Part shown: positions 14,852 to 24,785 of the stretch, piece by piece
Layout: every line of letters begins with the position of its first letter
How positions within the stretch are numbered: position 1 is the stretch's first letter
Source: an uncultured Chloroflexota bacterium
GTDB taxonomy: Bacteria; Chloroflexota; Anaerolineae; Caldilineales; Caldilineaceae
NCBI GenBank assembly: GCA_903858085.1
Contig: CAIOHJ010000056.1
Coordinates: forward strand, 1-33,993
DNA: 33,993 nt
Direction: 5' to 3'
The notes under the pieces: generated by a model
Told to the model about the DNA's origin: nothing
The model's input: the letters and a program-made list of their open reading frames with translations, nothing else
Databases searched by the model: none
Position numbers and translations under genes: made by a program

Positions 14852-15495
14852 ACTCCCTCGCCCCCAAAGTTTACATCTGCGGGCATTCCTGGTTTGAGCT
14901 TGCCTGCGCTGGGTGCCAGATCGAGTCTGACCGCAAAGACGGTTGTCTTGCGGCTGTCGGTGGTCTGCACATTGCGTGGGGTGAATTCGGCGCGATCGGC
15001 AATGTGGCGCACCGTGCCGGTGAACACCTCCTTTGGAAACGAATCGACCGTCACCGGGTAGCTGGTGCCCAGCACAAGCTGTCCGTAGCGTTCTTCGGGC
15101 AGGTAGACGGTCAGGGTCAGACGATCGATGTCTGCCACGGTGATCAGCGGAGCACCGGGCGCAGCAAACTCGCCCGGTTCGATCGAGCGGTAGAGCACCA
15201 CCCCGCCGATCGGGGAGAGAATTCGTTCGTGGGCAGAGGAACCGCGCACGGCGGCGCTGGACTGCACGGAGACTACGGTCTGTTCAGGTGCCACGCGTTC
15301 TCCTTCGACGACAAGCACTGCGTCGACGCGGCCGCCATACTCGGAGGCCAGCTGCACTTCGGTGGCTTCGACAGTGCCGGAGACGACCCAGGAGCTCTCT
15401 TTGTGCAGGGCTGGCCAGACGAGAGCGTACCCGGCCAGCCCTGTCAGCAACAGCAACCCCAAGACTGCTACCAGGCGGCGAGGATTCAAATGCAT
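14836..15495 (-). CDS. HlyD/YbhG-like membrane fusion protein, short form
   Basis: A 219-residue periplasmic-adaptor-like protein anchored by an N-terminal segment (RRLVAVLGLLLLTGLAGYALVWPAL). The biotinyl-lipoyl half motifs are VSGTVEATEVQLASEYGGRVDAVLVVEGERVAPEQTV and LSPIGGVVLYRSIEPGEFAAPGAPLITVAD. A beta-barrel segment follows, with the conserved late motif LKPGMPADVNF. The usual long coiled-coil hairpin between the two lipoyl halves is reduced to about 20 residues, so it cannot reach an outer-membrane channel; this fits a cell with a single membrane. GGAGGG precedes ATG 15495, which is preferred over the TTG/ATG cluster at 15507-15510. Confidence 0.85.
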   Translation of the reverse strand: MHLNPRRLVAVLGLLLLTGLAGYALVWPALHKESSWVVSGTVEATEVQLASEYGGRVDAVLVVEGERVAPEQTVVSVQSSAAVRGSSAHERILSPIGGVVLYRSIEPGEFAAPGAPLITVADIDRLTLTVYLPEERYGQLVLGTSYPVTVDSFPKEVFTGTVRHIADRAEFTPRNVQTTDSRKTTVFAVRLDLAPSAGKLKPGMPADVNFGGEGVWPTR

Positions 15496-15506
15496 TGTAC
15501 CCTCCA

Positions 15507-16643
15507 TCAATCCAGACTTTTACGAAAGCGCAGAATGGCAGCGCTCATGACGACCAGGGCAAAGAGGCTCAGTGCCAACACCTCTGGCCACAACGCTGTC
15601 ATCCCGACCCCTTTTAGCACAATCCCGCGGGCGATGATCAGAAAATAGCGCAGCGGGATCGCATAACTGATGATCTGCAGCCAGACCGGCATGGCTGCCA
15701 GCGGGAAAAAGAAACCGGAGAGAAAGATCGAAGGCAGCAGGGTAAAGGTGGTGGTCAACATCGCCTCCTGCTGGGTGTTGGCTATGCTGGAGATGAGCAG
15801 GCCAATGCCCAGGGTTGTCACCAGAAAGAGTGCGGTGAGCAGCAGCAGCAGGCCCAGGTCACCCTGGATCGGCACCTCAAAGAGCAGCACGCCGATGGTC
15901 AGCACCTCGATCGTGTTGAGAAAAGCGATCAGCACATAGGGGGTCAGCTTGCCGACGATCAGCTCCCACGAGCGCAGCGGGGTGACGATCAGCTGTTCGA
16001 TGGTGCCGCGCTCTCGTTCCCGCACAATCGACGTGGCCGTGAGCATTGTGGTCAGATATTGCAAAATGATGCCGATCATGGCGGGCACCATGTAATAGGC
16101 GTTGATCAGCGCTGGATTGAACCAGACGATTGTGCGGACTTCGATGGGTTGTGTGGCCAGCACTGTCTGCCCGCGTGCCTGCAGGCGCTCGACCGTCAGC
16201 TCCGTTGCCTGGGCCTGGCCGATCAGCTGCGCTGCAGCCAGGGCTGTGCTGGCCACCGTCGGGTCGGAGCCGTCGAGCACGAACGCGACCTGGGCGCTGT
16301 TCCAGCCAGCCAGCGCGCGGCCATAGCCGGGGGGGATGATCAGCCCAGCGCGTGCCAGGTTGTGGTCGATGGCCTCGCGCAGCTCTTGCTCTGAGGCAAC
16401 CCTCCGCTCGACGACGAAATAGTCGGCTACCCGGTATGCGTCGATCAGCTGACGTGAGGCGGGGGTCTGATCCTGGTCGAGCACCACCAGTGCGATGTTG
16501 CGGACGTCGTTGGTTGCGGCATAGCCGAGCAGAAACATCATGACGACCGGCATGATGAAGGTCATGGCCAGCGTGCGCGGGTCGCGCGTGATCTGGATAA
16601 ACTCTTTGCGAATCAGACTGCTCAACCGATTCCAGGTTGGCAC
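15507..16643 (-). CDS. ABC-2 type exporter permease (YbhS/YbhR-like)
   Basis: A 378-residue permease of the ABC-2 type: an N-terminal segment (TLAMTFIMPVVMMFLLGYA), a large extracytoplasmic domain of about 130 residues, then five further membrane segments from INAYYMVPAMIGIILQYLTTML to LSLFALVVMSAAIL. The family blocks RERERGTIEQLIVTPLRSWELIVGK and LSGFFFPLAAMPVWLQIISYAIPLRYFLIIARGI are present. Only one permease is encoded here, against two (YbhS, YbhR) in the E. coli system, so it presumably acts as a homodimer. Translation begins at GTG 16643. It follows the epimerase gene by 15 bp. Drug or lipid export is inferred from the family. Confidence 0.92.
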   Translation of the reverse strand: MPTWNRLSSLIRKEFIQITRDPRTLAMTFIMPVVMMFLLGYAATNDVRNIALVVLDQDQTPASRQLIDAYRVADYFVVERRVASEQELREAIDHNLARAGLIIPPGYGRALAGWNSAQVAFVLDGSDPTVASTALAAAQLIGQAQATELTVERLQARGQTVLATQPIEVRTIVWFNPALINAYYMVPAMIGIILQYLTTMLTATSIVRERERGTIEQLIVTPLRSWELIVGKLTPYVLIAFLNTIEVLTIGVLLFEVPIQGDLGLLLLLTALFLVTTLGIGLLISSIANTQQEAMLTTTFTLLPSIFLSGFFFPLAAMPVWLQIISYAIPLRYFLIIARGIVLKGVGMTALWPEVLALSLFALVVMSAAILRFRKSLD

Positions 16644-16658
16644 TGCGCAGCTTCTTTC

Positions 16659-17585
16659 TCAGGAAAAAGCAGCAATCGTCGCTGCGATCCCTTCGGTCAG
16701 GGGGGTGGCATAGACGACATCGGCGTGGCGGTGCAGCGCGTCGCCGTCACAGCCTGCTGGGAAAGGGAGGGTTGTCTCTGCACAGGTGACCTGCACGCCG
16801 GGCCGGAGCGCCATGATCAGACGGGCGACTTCTGCGACCGAGACGACCGGCCCGCCCAGGTTGCAGGCCAGGGCGCCGCCCGAGGGCTGCTCGGCGGCCA
16901 GCACGAACTGCCGAGCCACATCTGCGGCAAAATGGAACTGCATGGCACCGCCAAAGTGGATGTGAAAATTCTCCCCACGCGCCGCTGCTGCCATCGCCCG
17001 GGTCGGATCGCTGGTCAGCCCCTGGTCGCGCCCCAGCCCATACACCGTGTACGGGCGCAGCACCGTGCTGCTGAGAGCGTACTCCTGCCAGTAGACCTGG
17101 GCTGTCAGCTCGTTGGCAACTTTGTAGACGCCGTAGAGCGTGCGCGGGGCAACCGGCGCGTCGGCGGGCAACAGCCCTGGCCCATACAGCTCGGGTGGCC
17201 CATAGACGGCCACAGACGAGGCCATGGTCAGATGGGAGAGCTGGGTCTGCCGGGCGGCCTCAAAGAGATTGACCGTGCCGACGACGTTGACTGCGGCCCC
17301 CAGCGGCGGGTCGGCGCGGCAGAAGGGCACCTGCAGCGCTGCAAGGTGGATCACATGGGTGACTGCATGCTGTTCAAAGACCGACCTGATCTGCCGGGCG
17401 TCGGTCAGGTCTCCTTGGACAAAGGTGATGTCGGCCTGCTCGTCTGGGCTCATCAGGAGATCAAGCCGCTGCCGGTTGTCACTCAGATCGAAAGAGAGGG
17501 CCCGCTTGCCCGCCCGCTGCAGGATGTGGAGGGTCCATGCTCCCAGACAGCCCAGACCGCCAGTGACCAGGTAGGTGTCAGCCAT
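16659..17585 (-). CDS. NAD-dependent epimerase/dehydratase
   Basis: A 308-residue extended short-chain dehydrogenase. The Rossmann motif TGGLGCLGAW is at residues 8-17, the acidic cofactor position is in SFDLSDNR, a conserved HLAALQVP segment follows, and the catalytic YxxxK is YGVYK with SSVAVYG upstream. Such enzymes act on nucleotide-activated sugars. It starts at ATG 17585, with a GAGAG site, only 9 bp after the YHYH protein gene, and precedes the exporter genes by 15 bp, so it belongs to the same transcript. A link to glycan or glycolipid export is possible but not shown. The specific substrate is unknown. Confidence 0.88.
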   Translation of the reverse strand: MADTYLVTGGLGCLGAWTLHILQRAGKRALSFDLSDNRQRLDLLMSPDEQADITFVQGDLTDARQIRSVFEQHAVTHVIHLAALQVPFCRADPPLGAAVNVVGTVNLFEAARQTQLSHLTMASSVAVYGPPELYGPGLLPADAPVAPRTLYGVYKVANELTAQVYWQEYALSSTVLRPYTVYGLGRDQGLTSDPTRAMAAAARGENFHIHFGGAMQFHFAADVARQFVLAAEQPSGGALACNLGGPVVSVAEVARLIMALRPGVQVTCAETTLPFPAGCDGDALHRHADVVYATPLTEGIAATIAAFS

Positions 17586-17594
17586 GGAGTTCTC

Positions 17595-19097
17595 TCATTC
17601 GTGGGTGTCGGGGTGGGTCAATTCTGCGGGCCGCGGCGGTGGCCCAGGCGGCCCGCTCTGGTTGTTGCTGCAGCTGGCAAAGCTTTGGGCGGGCAGCGTG
17701 CCTGCATAGGTGGGCCCGATGTAATAGGGGAAGGCCGGCACCAGATCGCCGTTGGCAGCGCGGGTGACGGTCACATGGTAGTGGTAGCCCAGAGCGTCGT
17801 GGCTGTGGCCGTTGTGCAGATCGAGGGTGGCTCCTCCCTCTGCGGTGCAGCTGGCGTCGTAGTAGTAGTCCTGCCGGTAGATGCCGGAGAGCGCCACGAA
17901 CAGATTGCCAGACAACGAGGTGACACTTTGGGCTGTGGTCGGCCCGGCTGAAGAGGCGGCGACGGTCCCCTTGCTGAGATCGGTCTCGTCGACGAGCAGG
18001 CAGGTGCGGCGTCCAGCGCTGCCACAGCCGCTGCTCGAAGCGGGGGTGTCGTAGTCGCGTGTATGCCAGCAACTCTGCGCCAGCGTGTTGGCAGCTTGCC
18101 AGGGGCCATAGATCGGGTAGCCGTCGGCGGCAAAGCCGTACAGCGGGGAATGGGCGGAGCCGTCGTCGCCGAGCTGGTCAGCCAGACAGGAGGGATGAAA
18201 GTGGTGGTGATAGTTGCCGCCGGCAGAATGGCCGACGCAGAGGTCGAGGTCATACGCTTCCAGCGTGGCAGCGATGTTCTGCCAGACAGATTGGTTGTTG
18301 TACGAGAATCCATCCCCCCAGTTGAAAATAGCGACCCCGTTGACCCAGGCACCGATGTCGCCGAGCCCGGTTTTGCAGCTGGTTGACGCTGGAGTGGGCT
18401 GCAGGGGGAAGCAGCGTTCGGCATTCTGGGCGGTCGGGCATTTCGGGCCGGGGGGCCAGTAACCATACCCTTTGTCTGTCTGTGCACAGCCCAGGCTGCG
18501 ATAGCCGACATCCGCGCCAAAGATCACCTGGCTGCCCGCACTCAGCGTGGTCTGGCCTGAGCGAAAATCTGTGGCTGCTTTGGGACGGCTGTTGAGCCAG
18601 GCAATGTCGCTGGCGGTCGTTGTATGGACATAATCCGGAATTTTGTCGGTCGTGATGCAGACGTAGGCGGTGCCGTTGACTGTTTTGGCGGTGACCTGTT
18701 GGACGTTGACGGTTGCGTCGGTGAAGATGGGAGAGTTCTGCTGGCTGACGATCCAGGCGGTGAGGAGTGTGCTGCCTGCCGGCGTGGCAGCAGGCGTGGC
18801 AGCAGGCGTGGCAGCAGGCGTGGCAGTGGCAGGGATCGCCGTGCGGGTCGGCGTGGCTGGGAGTGCTGTGGCAGCAGGCGTGGCAGTCGGCGTGGCGGTG
18901 GCAGGGAGCAGCTGAGCGGGGTTGTCGGCGACGACGGGCAGGTAGAGGCTGTGGCTGCTGGCTGGCGTTGGTGCATTCTTTGCGAGCTGCTGGCCTTGTG
19001 TGACGTTCACTTCGGATGTCAACCACCCAAAAAGCAACAGGGCCAGGAGAACAACGTGGAAAGCCGTAGGGTTGGTGACACTCCGCATGGATTTCAT
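17595..19097 (-). CDS. Secreted YHYH-domain protein with Pro/Thr/Ala linker
   Basis: The 500-residue protein starts with a signal sequence (AFHVVLLALLLFGWL), then SHSLYLPVVADNP, a motif I associate with exported Chloroflexota proteins. A low-complexity linker of TPTATPAATALPATPT type with (AATP) repeats follows. The large C-terminal part is a YHYH family domain (named for its motif): GNYHHHFHPSCLADQLGDDG, GFAADGYPIYGP, DLHNGHSHDALGYHYHVTVT and many cysteines. The His-rich motifs suggest metal binding. The start at 19097 (MKSMRSV) has only a weak ribosome site; ATG 19088 is an alternative. It heads the epimerase/exporter gene set. Function of YHYH proteins is not established. Confidence 0.85.
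   Translation of the reverse strand: MKSMRSVTNPTAFHVVLLALLLFGWLTSEVNVTQGQQLAKNAPTPASSHSLYLPVVADNPAQLLPATATPTATPAATALPATPTRTAIPATATPAATPAATPAATPAGSTLLTAWIVSQQNSPIFTDATVNVQQVTAKTVNGTAYVCITTDKIPDYVHTTTASDIAWLNSRPKAATDFRSGQTTLSAGSQVIFGADVGYRSLGCAQTDKGYGYWPPGPKCPTAQNAERCFPLQPTPASTSCKTGLGDIGAWVNGVAIFNWGDGFSYNNQSVWQNIAATLEAYDLDLCVGHSAGGNYHHHFHPSCLADQLGDDGSAHSPLYGFAADGYPIYGPWQAANTLAQSCWHTRDYDTPASSSGCGSAGRRTCLLVDETDLSKGTVAASSAGPTTAQSVTSLSGNLFVALSGIYRQDYYYDASCTAEGGATLDLHNGHSHDALGYHYHVTVTRAANGDLVPAFPYYIGPTYAGTLPAQSFASCSNNQSGPPGPPPRPAELTHPDTHE
18781..18828. repeat. 12-bp tandem repeat coding the linker of the YHYH protein
   Basis: GGCGTGGCAGCA is repeated four times (the last copy ends GTG). On the minus strand it encodes the repeated Ala-Ala-Thr-Pro tetrapeptide of the extracellular linker. 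Copy number is likely variable between strains. Confidence 0.85.
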
Positions 19098-19102
19098 ACT
19101 CG

Positions 19103-19132
19103 TTCTGTCACGGATTGTTCTGTCACGGATTG
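19103..19132. repeat. 15-bp perfect tandem duplication upstream of the YHYH gene
   Basis: TTCTGTCACGGATTG occurs twice in tandem (19103-19117, 19118-19132), with a partial third copy after it. It lies in the 81-bp gap before the YHYH gene and produces a spurious (TIRDR)2 peptide in the extended frame. Confidence 0.85.
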
Positions 19133-19178
19133 TGCTGTCTGCAGACATTCGACACCAGAAAGACAAATCGCGTCCAGG

Positions 19179-19487
19179 TCAGCCGGATCTGCGCAAACCG
19201 CGCAGCTCCTGGGCCGTGGAGCGCCAGTCAATTGTGGCATACAAGGTTTCAAGCTCAGCGGCCACCGCTGCAGCGACTTCTTCAGGGGTGCCCGCGCGTT
19301 CCTGGCTTTCTCCCCAGCGAAACTGTTCGGTATAGGCGTCGGAGGCGCTCAACCCAGCGGACATTGCGGCGGCGTCGACGGCTTCGGAGAAGCGTTCTGA
19401 CAGCGGTACAGTATGGCGGTGGCGTCCGACAGTGGCTTTGACCTGCATCGGAATGTTGTACCAGTAAAGGATTTGGTAGTGGGCCAT
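19179..19487 (-). CDS. Small 'virulence factor' family protein (PF13769-like)
   Basis: A 102-residue protein opening MAHYQILYWYNIPMQVKATVGRHRHTVPLSERF and continuing EAVDAAAMSAGLSASDAYTEQFRWGESQERAGTPEEVAAAVAAELE. This closely fits my recollection of the short family annotated as virulence factor (PF13769), whose biochemical function is unknown despite the name. ATG 19487 has AGGAAG upstream; the frame extension to 19580 is unlikely. It lies 144 bp after the lycopene cyclase gene on the same strand. I recall this family near corrinoid or methylfolate methyltransferase genes in other bacteria, and an MttB homologue lies 3.6 kb upstream here, but this link needs a neighbourhood search. Confidence 0.75.
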   Translation of the reverse strand: MAHYQILYWYNIPMQVKATVGRHRHTVPLSERFSEAVDAAAMSAGLSASDAYTEQFRWGESQERAGTPEEVAAAVAAELETLYATIDWRSTAQELRGLRRSG

Positions 19488-19631
19488 GCGGCTTCCTGCT
19501 GGGTTGCAGCGGATCGTCTGTCCGCTGTGTAGGTGATTTTTATGCCATCTACTATACACGCAGTGCGGCCAGCTGTGCAATTGGCGGCTGGTCAGTGCGC
19601 ACGGGCCACCCGCTTTTTGCAGGAAGCGCCC

Positions 19632-20897
19632 CTACGGTTTTCGTCCGAACCCAGAACGAAAGGCGGCCGCCATCAGCCCGCTGCGCACGCTGGCTGGGGC
19701 GGTGAGAAAGACGCGTGCCATGGTATTCAACACGCCACCCAGCGACAGGGTGTTGGAGAGATAGCCGGCCCAGGAGGGTTGTGGGAGGCGAAAGAAGGTG
19801 GCGAAGAATTGTTGGGTTTGGGACTCGTTGAAGCCCAACAGGGTCTGCAGGCCAAACAGGTAGAGGCTGTGGCGCCGAAGATTTGCGGGTGGCCAGAGCG
19901 CCTGCCAGCCAGCTGCCGCCACCTGACCAGGGGTGGCTTCGGGGTGGCGTAGCGCCTGGGCGACGGCTGCAGCGACCGTCGGTGCAGCGCGCAAGGCTGC
20001 GCCGATCTGGTAGCCAGAGGCTGGATGCACCATGCTGGCGGCGGCGCCGTAGCCGAGCAGAGGCTGTCTCTGGTCGGGGATCGGCAGGTTCATTGGAAAA
20101 AGGCAGCGCTCTTCTTGTTCGAGGAGAGCAACTGCACAGCCCCTCTGTTCCAGACGGCGGTGCAGTCTCGCCTGGAGCTGTTCGAAGGGCAGTGCAGGGC
20201 TGTGGGCCAGCGAAGTCTCCTCGACAAAATAGCGGCCCTTGCCCAGATCCATTGCGTACAGAAAGGTAGGGGGCCCCTGGCGGCGCTCCTGGCTGTCGAG
20301 GTGATCGGAGCGGAAGTCCATCAACACCAGCTGTCCGTCGCGTACGGGGGGGTGGGCAAAGCGGCCGACGATGCCGTAGGCTGCCTGCCAGGCGACTGGG
20401 GGGCCGGGGGGGCGCCGGAGCAAGAGTGGGGTATGGCCGCTGGCATCGACGACCAGCCGGGCATCGACCAGGGTGCCGTCGGCCAGCCGGAGCTGGCTGT
20501 GATGGCGCTGCTGTGTGAGTGAGGCGGCCGGCTGGCGGTACCAGCGCATACCGGCCTGCTGGCAGGGGGCCAGCAGGCGGCTCTGGAGGCTGGCATTGTC
20601 GAGCAGCCCGTAGACCCGCTGCAACGGCAGCTCGGTATGGTTCGCATAGGCGACAGTATCGTGCCAGCGATGGGCGAGCAGATCCTGCCAGAGTGGGGAA
20701 GGGAGTTCATCTTCCCAGATCCCGTAGGTATTGCACCAGGGGCTCTGTTCGCCAGCAGGTGCGATGCCGGCGACGGTGAGGCCAGTCTGGCAGAGCGCAG
20801 CAGCCAGCGCCAGCCCGGCTGGGCCGGCGCCGACCACGAGCACATCGATTGGGGTCAGCACGGCTCGGCCTGCGCCGTGCGGGGTTCTACTTCGCAC
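19632..20897 (-). CDS. crtL: Lycopene beta-cyclase, CrtL type
   Basis: A flavoprotein of up to 421 residues of the plant/cyanobacterial lycopene cyclase family, which cyclises the psi ends of lycopene at the membrane. Evidence: dinucleotide-binding VLVVGAGPAGLALAAAL, then WCNTYGIWEDELPSPLW, RVYGLLDNASLQSRLL, VVDASGHTPLLL, the hallmark YFVEETSLA (FxEET), and MVHPASGYQIGAALRAAPTVAAAVAQAL. The listed GTG 20897 overlaps the Mo-enzyme gene by 43 bp with AAGG upstream. GTG 20861, giving a 7-bp GTGCTGA overlap and starting MLTPIDVLVVGAG, is an equally good start. No other carotenoid gene is in the window, and its place behind an oxidoreductase is odd. Confidence 0.88.
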   Translation of the reverse strand: MRSRTPHGAGRAVLTPIDVLVVGAGPAGLALAAALCQTGLTVAGIAPAGEQSPWCNTYGIWEDELPSPLWQDLLAHRWHDTVAYANHTELPLQRVYGLLDNASLQSRLLAPCQQAGMRWYRQPAASLTQQRHHSQLRLADGTLVDARLVVDASGHTPLLLRRPPGPPVAWQAAYGIVGRFAHPPVRDGQLVLMDFRSDHLDSQERRQGPPTFLYAMDLGKGRYFVEETSLAHSPALPFEQLQARLHRRLEQRGCAVALLEQEERCLFPMNLPIPDQRQPLLGYGAAASMVHPASGYQIGAALRAAPTVAAAVAQALRHPEATPGQVAAAGWQALWPPANLRRHSLYLFGLQTLLGFNESQTQQFFATFFRLPQPSWAGYLSNTLSLGGVLNTMARVFLTAPASVRSGLMAAAFRSGFGRKP

Positions 20898-23035
20898 AGC
20901 AACGCCTTAAACACAGGAAAGCCCGAGATCGGGTCGCGGTGTTCGAAGTCGGTCAGCGCGTTGGCATTGGCTTGTTGCCAGGCTGGCGGGCCCAGCGGGC
21001 CACCGCCCCCCATGTTGACCTCTACCGCCCCCCGCACAATATTGGTGGAGACAAAGGCGTAGAGGGGGATTCGGCCGCGCAAGGAGCTGACCCAGACCGC
21101 ATCGCCATGTTGGATCCCGCGTGCAGCGGCATCTTCTGCATGCAGGTGGACAAGTGGAACCGGCTGCTTGCGGGCCAGGCCGGGGATATTGTGGTGCTGG
21201 GAGCGAAAATCGAAATTGGTGCGTGCCCCCGAATTGAAGACCAACGGATAGCGGGCGGCGATTTCGGGGCTGGCGATGGGGCCCTCGGCCGGTTCGGTGT
21301 AGACTGGGAGCGGTTCGTAGCCATAGCTGCGCAGCCATTCGGAGGTGGCCTCGAACTTGCCGGTCGGCGTCTCAAAGCCTGGCTGGCCGTCGGCGCGCAG
21401 CGCTCCGCTGGCATATTTTCGGTAGCGTCGGGCAGGTGTGGGGGCTGTGATTCCTTCAGGCCTGGCAAGCAATTCTGCGAGCGAAATTCCACTTCCTTGC
21501 AAAGCCAGCTCGATCATGGCGCGTTCGGTCTGTGGCCAGAGCTGGCCGTAGCCCAGGCGATCGGCCAGCTCGGCAAAGATCAGAAAGTCGTTGCGCGCCT
21601 CCCCCAAAGGCTCGATCACCCGGCTGCGGTGCTGGACGTGGGATCCGTACAGCCCGTACGATTCAATCTCGAACAGGGTGGTCGCTGGCAGCACAATATC
21701 GGCGTAGAGCGCGTCGGCGGTCAAAAAGCGGTTGACAACGACGAGCAGATCCAGCGCAGAGAGGGCACGCCGCCAGAGATCGGGGTCCGGCCAGGCTGTG
21801 ATCAGCGAAGCGCCGCTGACGATCAGCCCGCGCAGGGGATAGGGGATTCCTTCCAGGATGGCGCGCGGGAAGAGCGCTGCATGGGCCTCTTTGCGCACTT
21901 CGTAGTAGATGGGGTACTCCTCAGCGCCGATCGGGCGGCGGGCATTGGCGGGTGGGGGTGTGAGATTGCGGTGGAGGCGAAACCGGTCGGGCTCTTTGAA
22001 GAGCTTGCCCCCTGGCGTGTCGAGATGGCCGGCCAGCGCCTGGAGCGTGTTGAGCGCACGCAGCGCCTGCACACCGCTGTCTGAATACTCCAGCCCGGTG
22101 TAGGTGAGGATCGAACAGCCTTGGGCGTCGGCGATCGCACGGGCCAGCTCGCGCACCCGTTCGGCGGGCACCCAGGTGATCGTCTCGACCCGTTCAGGGG
22201 AAAACGCCTGGGCGTAGGCGCGCAGTTCTGCAAGTCCATGGATCCAGCGGCCAGCAAACTCGTGGTCGTAGCGTTCTTCCTCGAACAACACATGGATGAG
22301 ACCGAGTGCCAGGGCGCCATCGGTGCCGGGCCGGATGCCCAGCCATTCGCAGCGCAATGCCTGCACGGTTTCGCTGCGTCGGTGGTCGATGACGAGGAGA
22401 CGGGTACCGCGTTGCTGGAGCTGGCGCAGCTTGGGCAAAAGCGCTGGGGATGAGTCGGTGGCGGGATTTTCTCCCCAGACCAAAATCAGGCTGGCCTGGT
22501 CGATATCTTCTTCCATATCAAGCATATAGGCGCCGAAACAGGCGCGGGGCGCGATCATGCCGTAGGAGACGTAGCAAAGCGCCCCGACCCCGCTGGTATT
22601 GGGGGAGCCAAAGGGGAAGAGCACCGCGTTGGCCGAAGATTCGGCTGTGCCCGCTGGGGCAAACATCTCGTTGAGCCCGTATTCGAAGTTGCCGCGGCCG
22701 GTGTAGATTCCGGCCGCTTCAGGGCCGCTGTGGGCAGCAATCCGTCGCAACCCGTCGACGATCGTGGTGTACGCTTCGTCCCAGCTGATGCGTTCAAACC
22801 TGCCCTCCCCGCGCGCCCCCACGCGGCGTTGTGGATAGAGCAGGCGGTCGGGGGAGTAGACGATCTCGGGGGCTTTGAGCCCCCGTGTACAGAGCACACT
22901 GTAGGGATGGTTCTGGATCGGGGTCAGGCGGGTGATGCGTCCCTCTTCCAGATGGACTTCGGCGCCACAGCCTGCGGAACAGACGCCACAGAGGCTGACG
23001 ACCTGGTTTTGGACAAGGGGCAAAAGTTTTTCCAT
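20855..23035 (-). CDS. Molybdopterin-dependent oxidoreductase, DMSO reductase superfamily
   Basis: A 726-residue catalytic subunit with an N-terminal 4Fe-4S site Cys16-x2-Cys19-x3-Cys23-x25-Cys49 (SLCGVCSAGCG, VLCTRG). Bis-MGD binding regions follow: ISWDEAY, SLILVWGENPATDSSPALL, LLVIDHRRSETVQ, LNTLQALAGHLDTPGGKLF and the C-terminal RTNFDFRSQHHNIPGL with VEVNMGGGGPLGPPAWQQANANALTD. A possible Mo ligand is Cys154 in GALCYVSYG. There is no Tat or Sec signal, so it is probably cytoplasmic, and no electron-transfer or anchor subunit adjoins it. ATG 23035 has an ideal GGAGGAG. It sits 55 bp after the MttB-like gene and overlaps the lycopene cyclase gene. The substrate is unknown. Confidence 0.9.
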   Translation of the reverse strand: MEKLLPLVQNQVVSLCGVCSAGCGAEVHLEEGRITRLTPIQNHPYSVLCTRGLKAPEIVYSPDRLLYPQRRVGARGEGRFERISWDEAYTTIVDGLRRIAAHSGPEAAGIYTGRGNFEYGLNEMFAPAGTAESSANAVLFPFGSPNTSGVGALCYVSYGMIAPRACFGAYMLDMEEDIDQASLILVWGENPATDSSPALLPKLRQLQQRGTRLLVIDHRRSETVQALRCEWLGIRPGTDGALALGLIHVLFEEERYDHEFAGRWIHGLAELRAYAQAFSPERVETITWVPAERVRELARAIADAQGCSILTYTGLEYSDSGVQALRALNTLQALAGHLDTPGGKLFKEPDRFRLHRNLTPPPANARRPIGAEEYPIYYEVRKEAHAALFPRAILEGIPYPLRGLIVSGASLITAWPDPDLWRRALSALDLLVVVNRFLTADALYADIVLPATTLFEIESYGLYGSHVQHRSRVIEPLGEARNDFLIFAELADRLGYGQLWPQTERAMIELALQGSGISLAELLARPEGITAPTPARRYRKYASGALRADGQPGFETPTGKFEATSEWLRSYGYEPLPVYTEPAEGPIASPEIAARYPLVFNSGARTNFDFRSQHHNIPGLARKQPVPLVHLHAEDAAARGIQHGDAVWVSSLRGRIPLYAFVSTNIVRGAVEVNMGGGGPLGPPAWQQANANALTDFEHRDPISGFPVFKALLCEVEPRTAQAEPC

Positions 23036-23090
23036 GGCTCTCCTCCATCAAATTGCTACAAATGGGTTCCCACAGATGCTGGCAGAGGGG

Positions 23091-24569
<1,479 letters not shown>

Positions 24570-24624
24570 GGGTGTCTCCCTCTGGGTGGACGTCTTGAAC
24601 AATTGTATTGGTAACAAGGTCTCC

Positions 24625-24653
24625 ACTATATGCAAAAAATGGCTGTCCGTCAA
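24625..24653 (-). promoter_or_regulatory. Promoter of the MttB-like operon
   Basis: On the minus strand TTGACG (24648-24653) and TATAGT (24625-24630) are exactly 17 bp apart. The leader to ATG 24569 would be about 50 nt. It faces away from the regulator promoter at 24678-24705; only 24 bp separate the two -35 boxes. Confidence 0.7.
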
Positions 24654-24677
24654 CTGGACTGTGAACAACAGGCTGTT

Positions 24678-24705
24678 TTGTCAATCCATGCAGCGATGCT
24701 ATACT
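24678..24705 (+). promoter_or_regulatory. Promoter of the MalT-like regulator gene
   Basis: TTGTCA (24678-24683) and TATACT (24700-24705) are 16 bp apart, leaving a leader of about 75 nt before the ATG at 24786. The back-to-back arrangement with the MttB operon promoter suggests shared control. Confidence 0.6.
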
Positions 24706-24785
24706 GCATATAAATTTGAGTACAGTTCAATGCGTATGCTATTTTCATAGCGGAGAAGTCATCGAGCCAGCAGAAGCATAGAACT

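Noticed and set aside
24570..24785. Cobalamin riboswitch ahead of the MttB-like gene
   Set aside because: The leader is only about 50 nt and shows no B12-box-like conserved segment.
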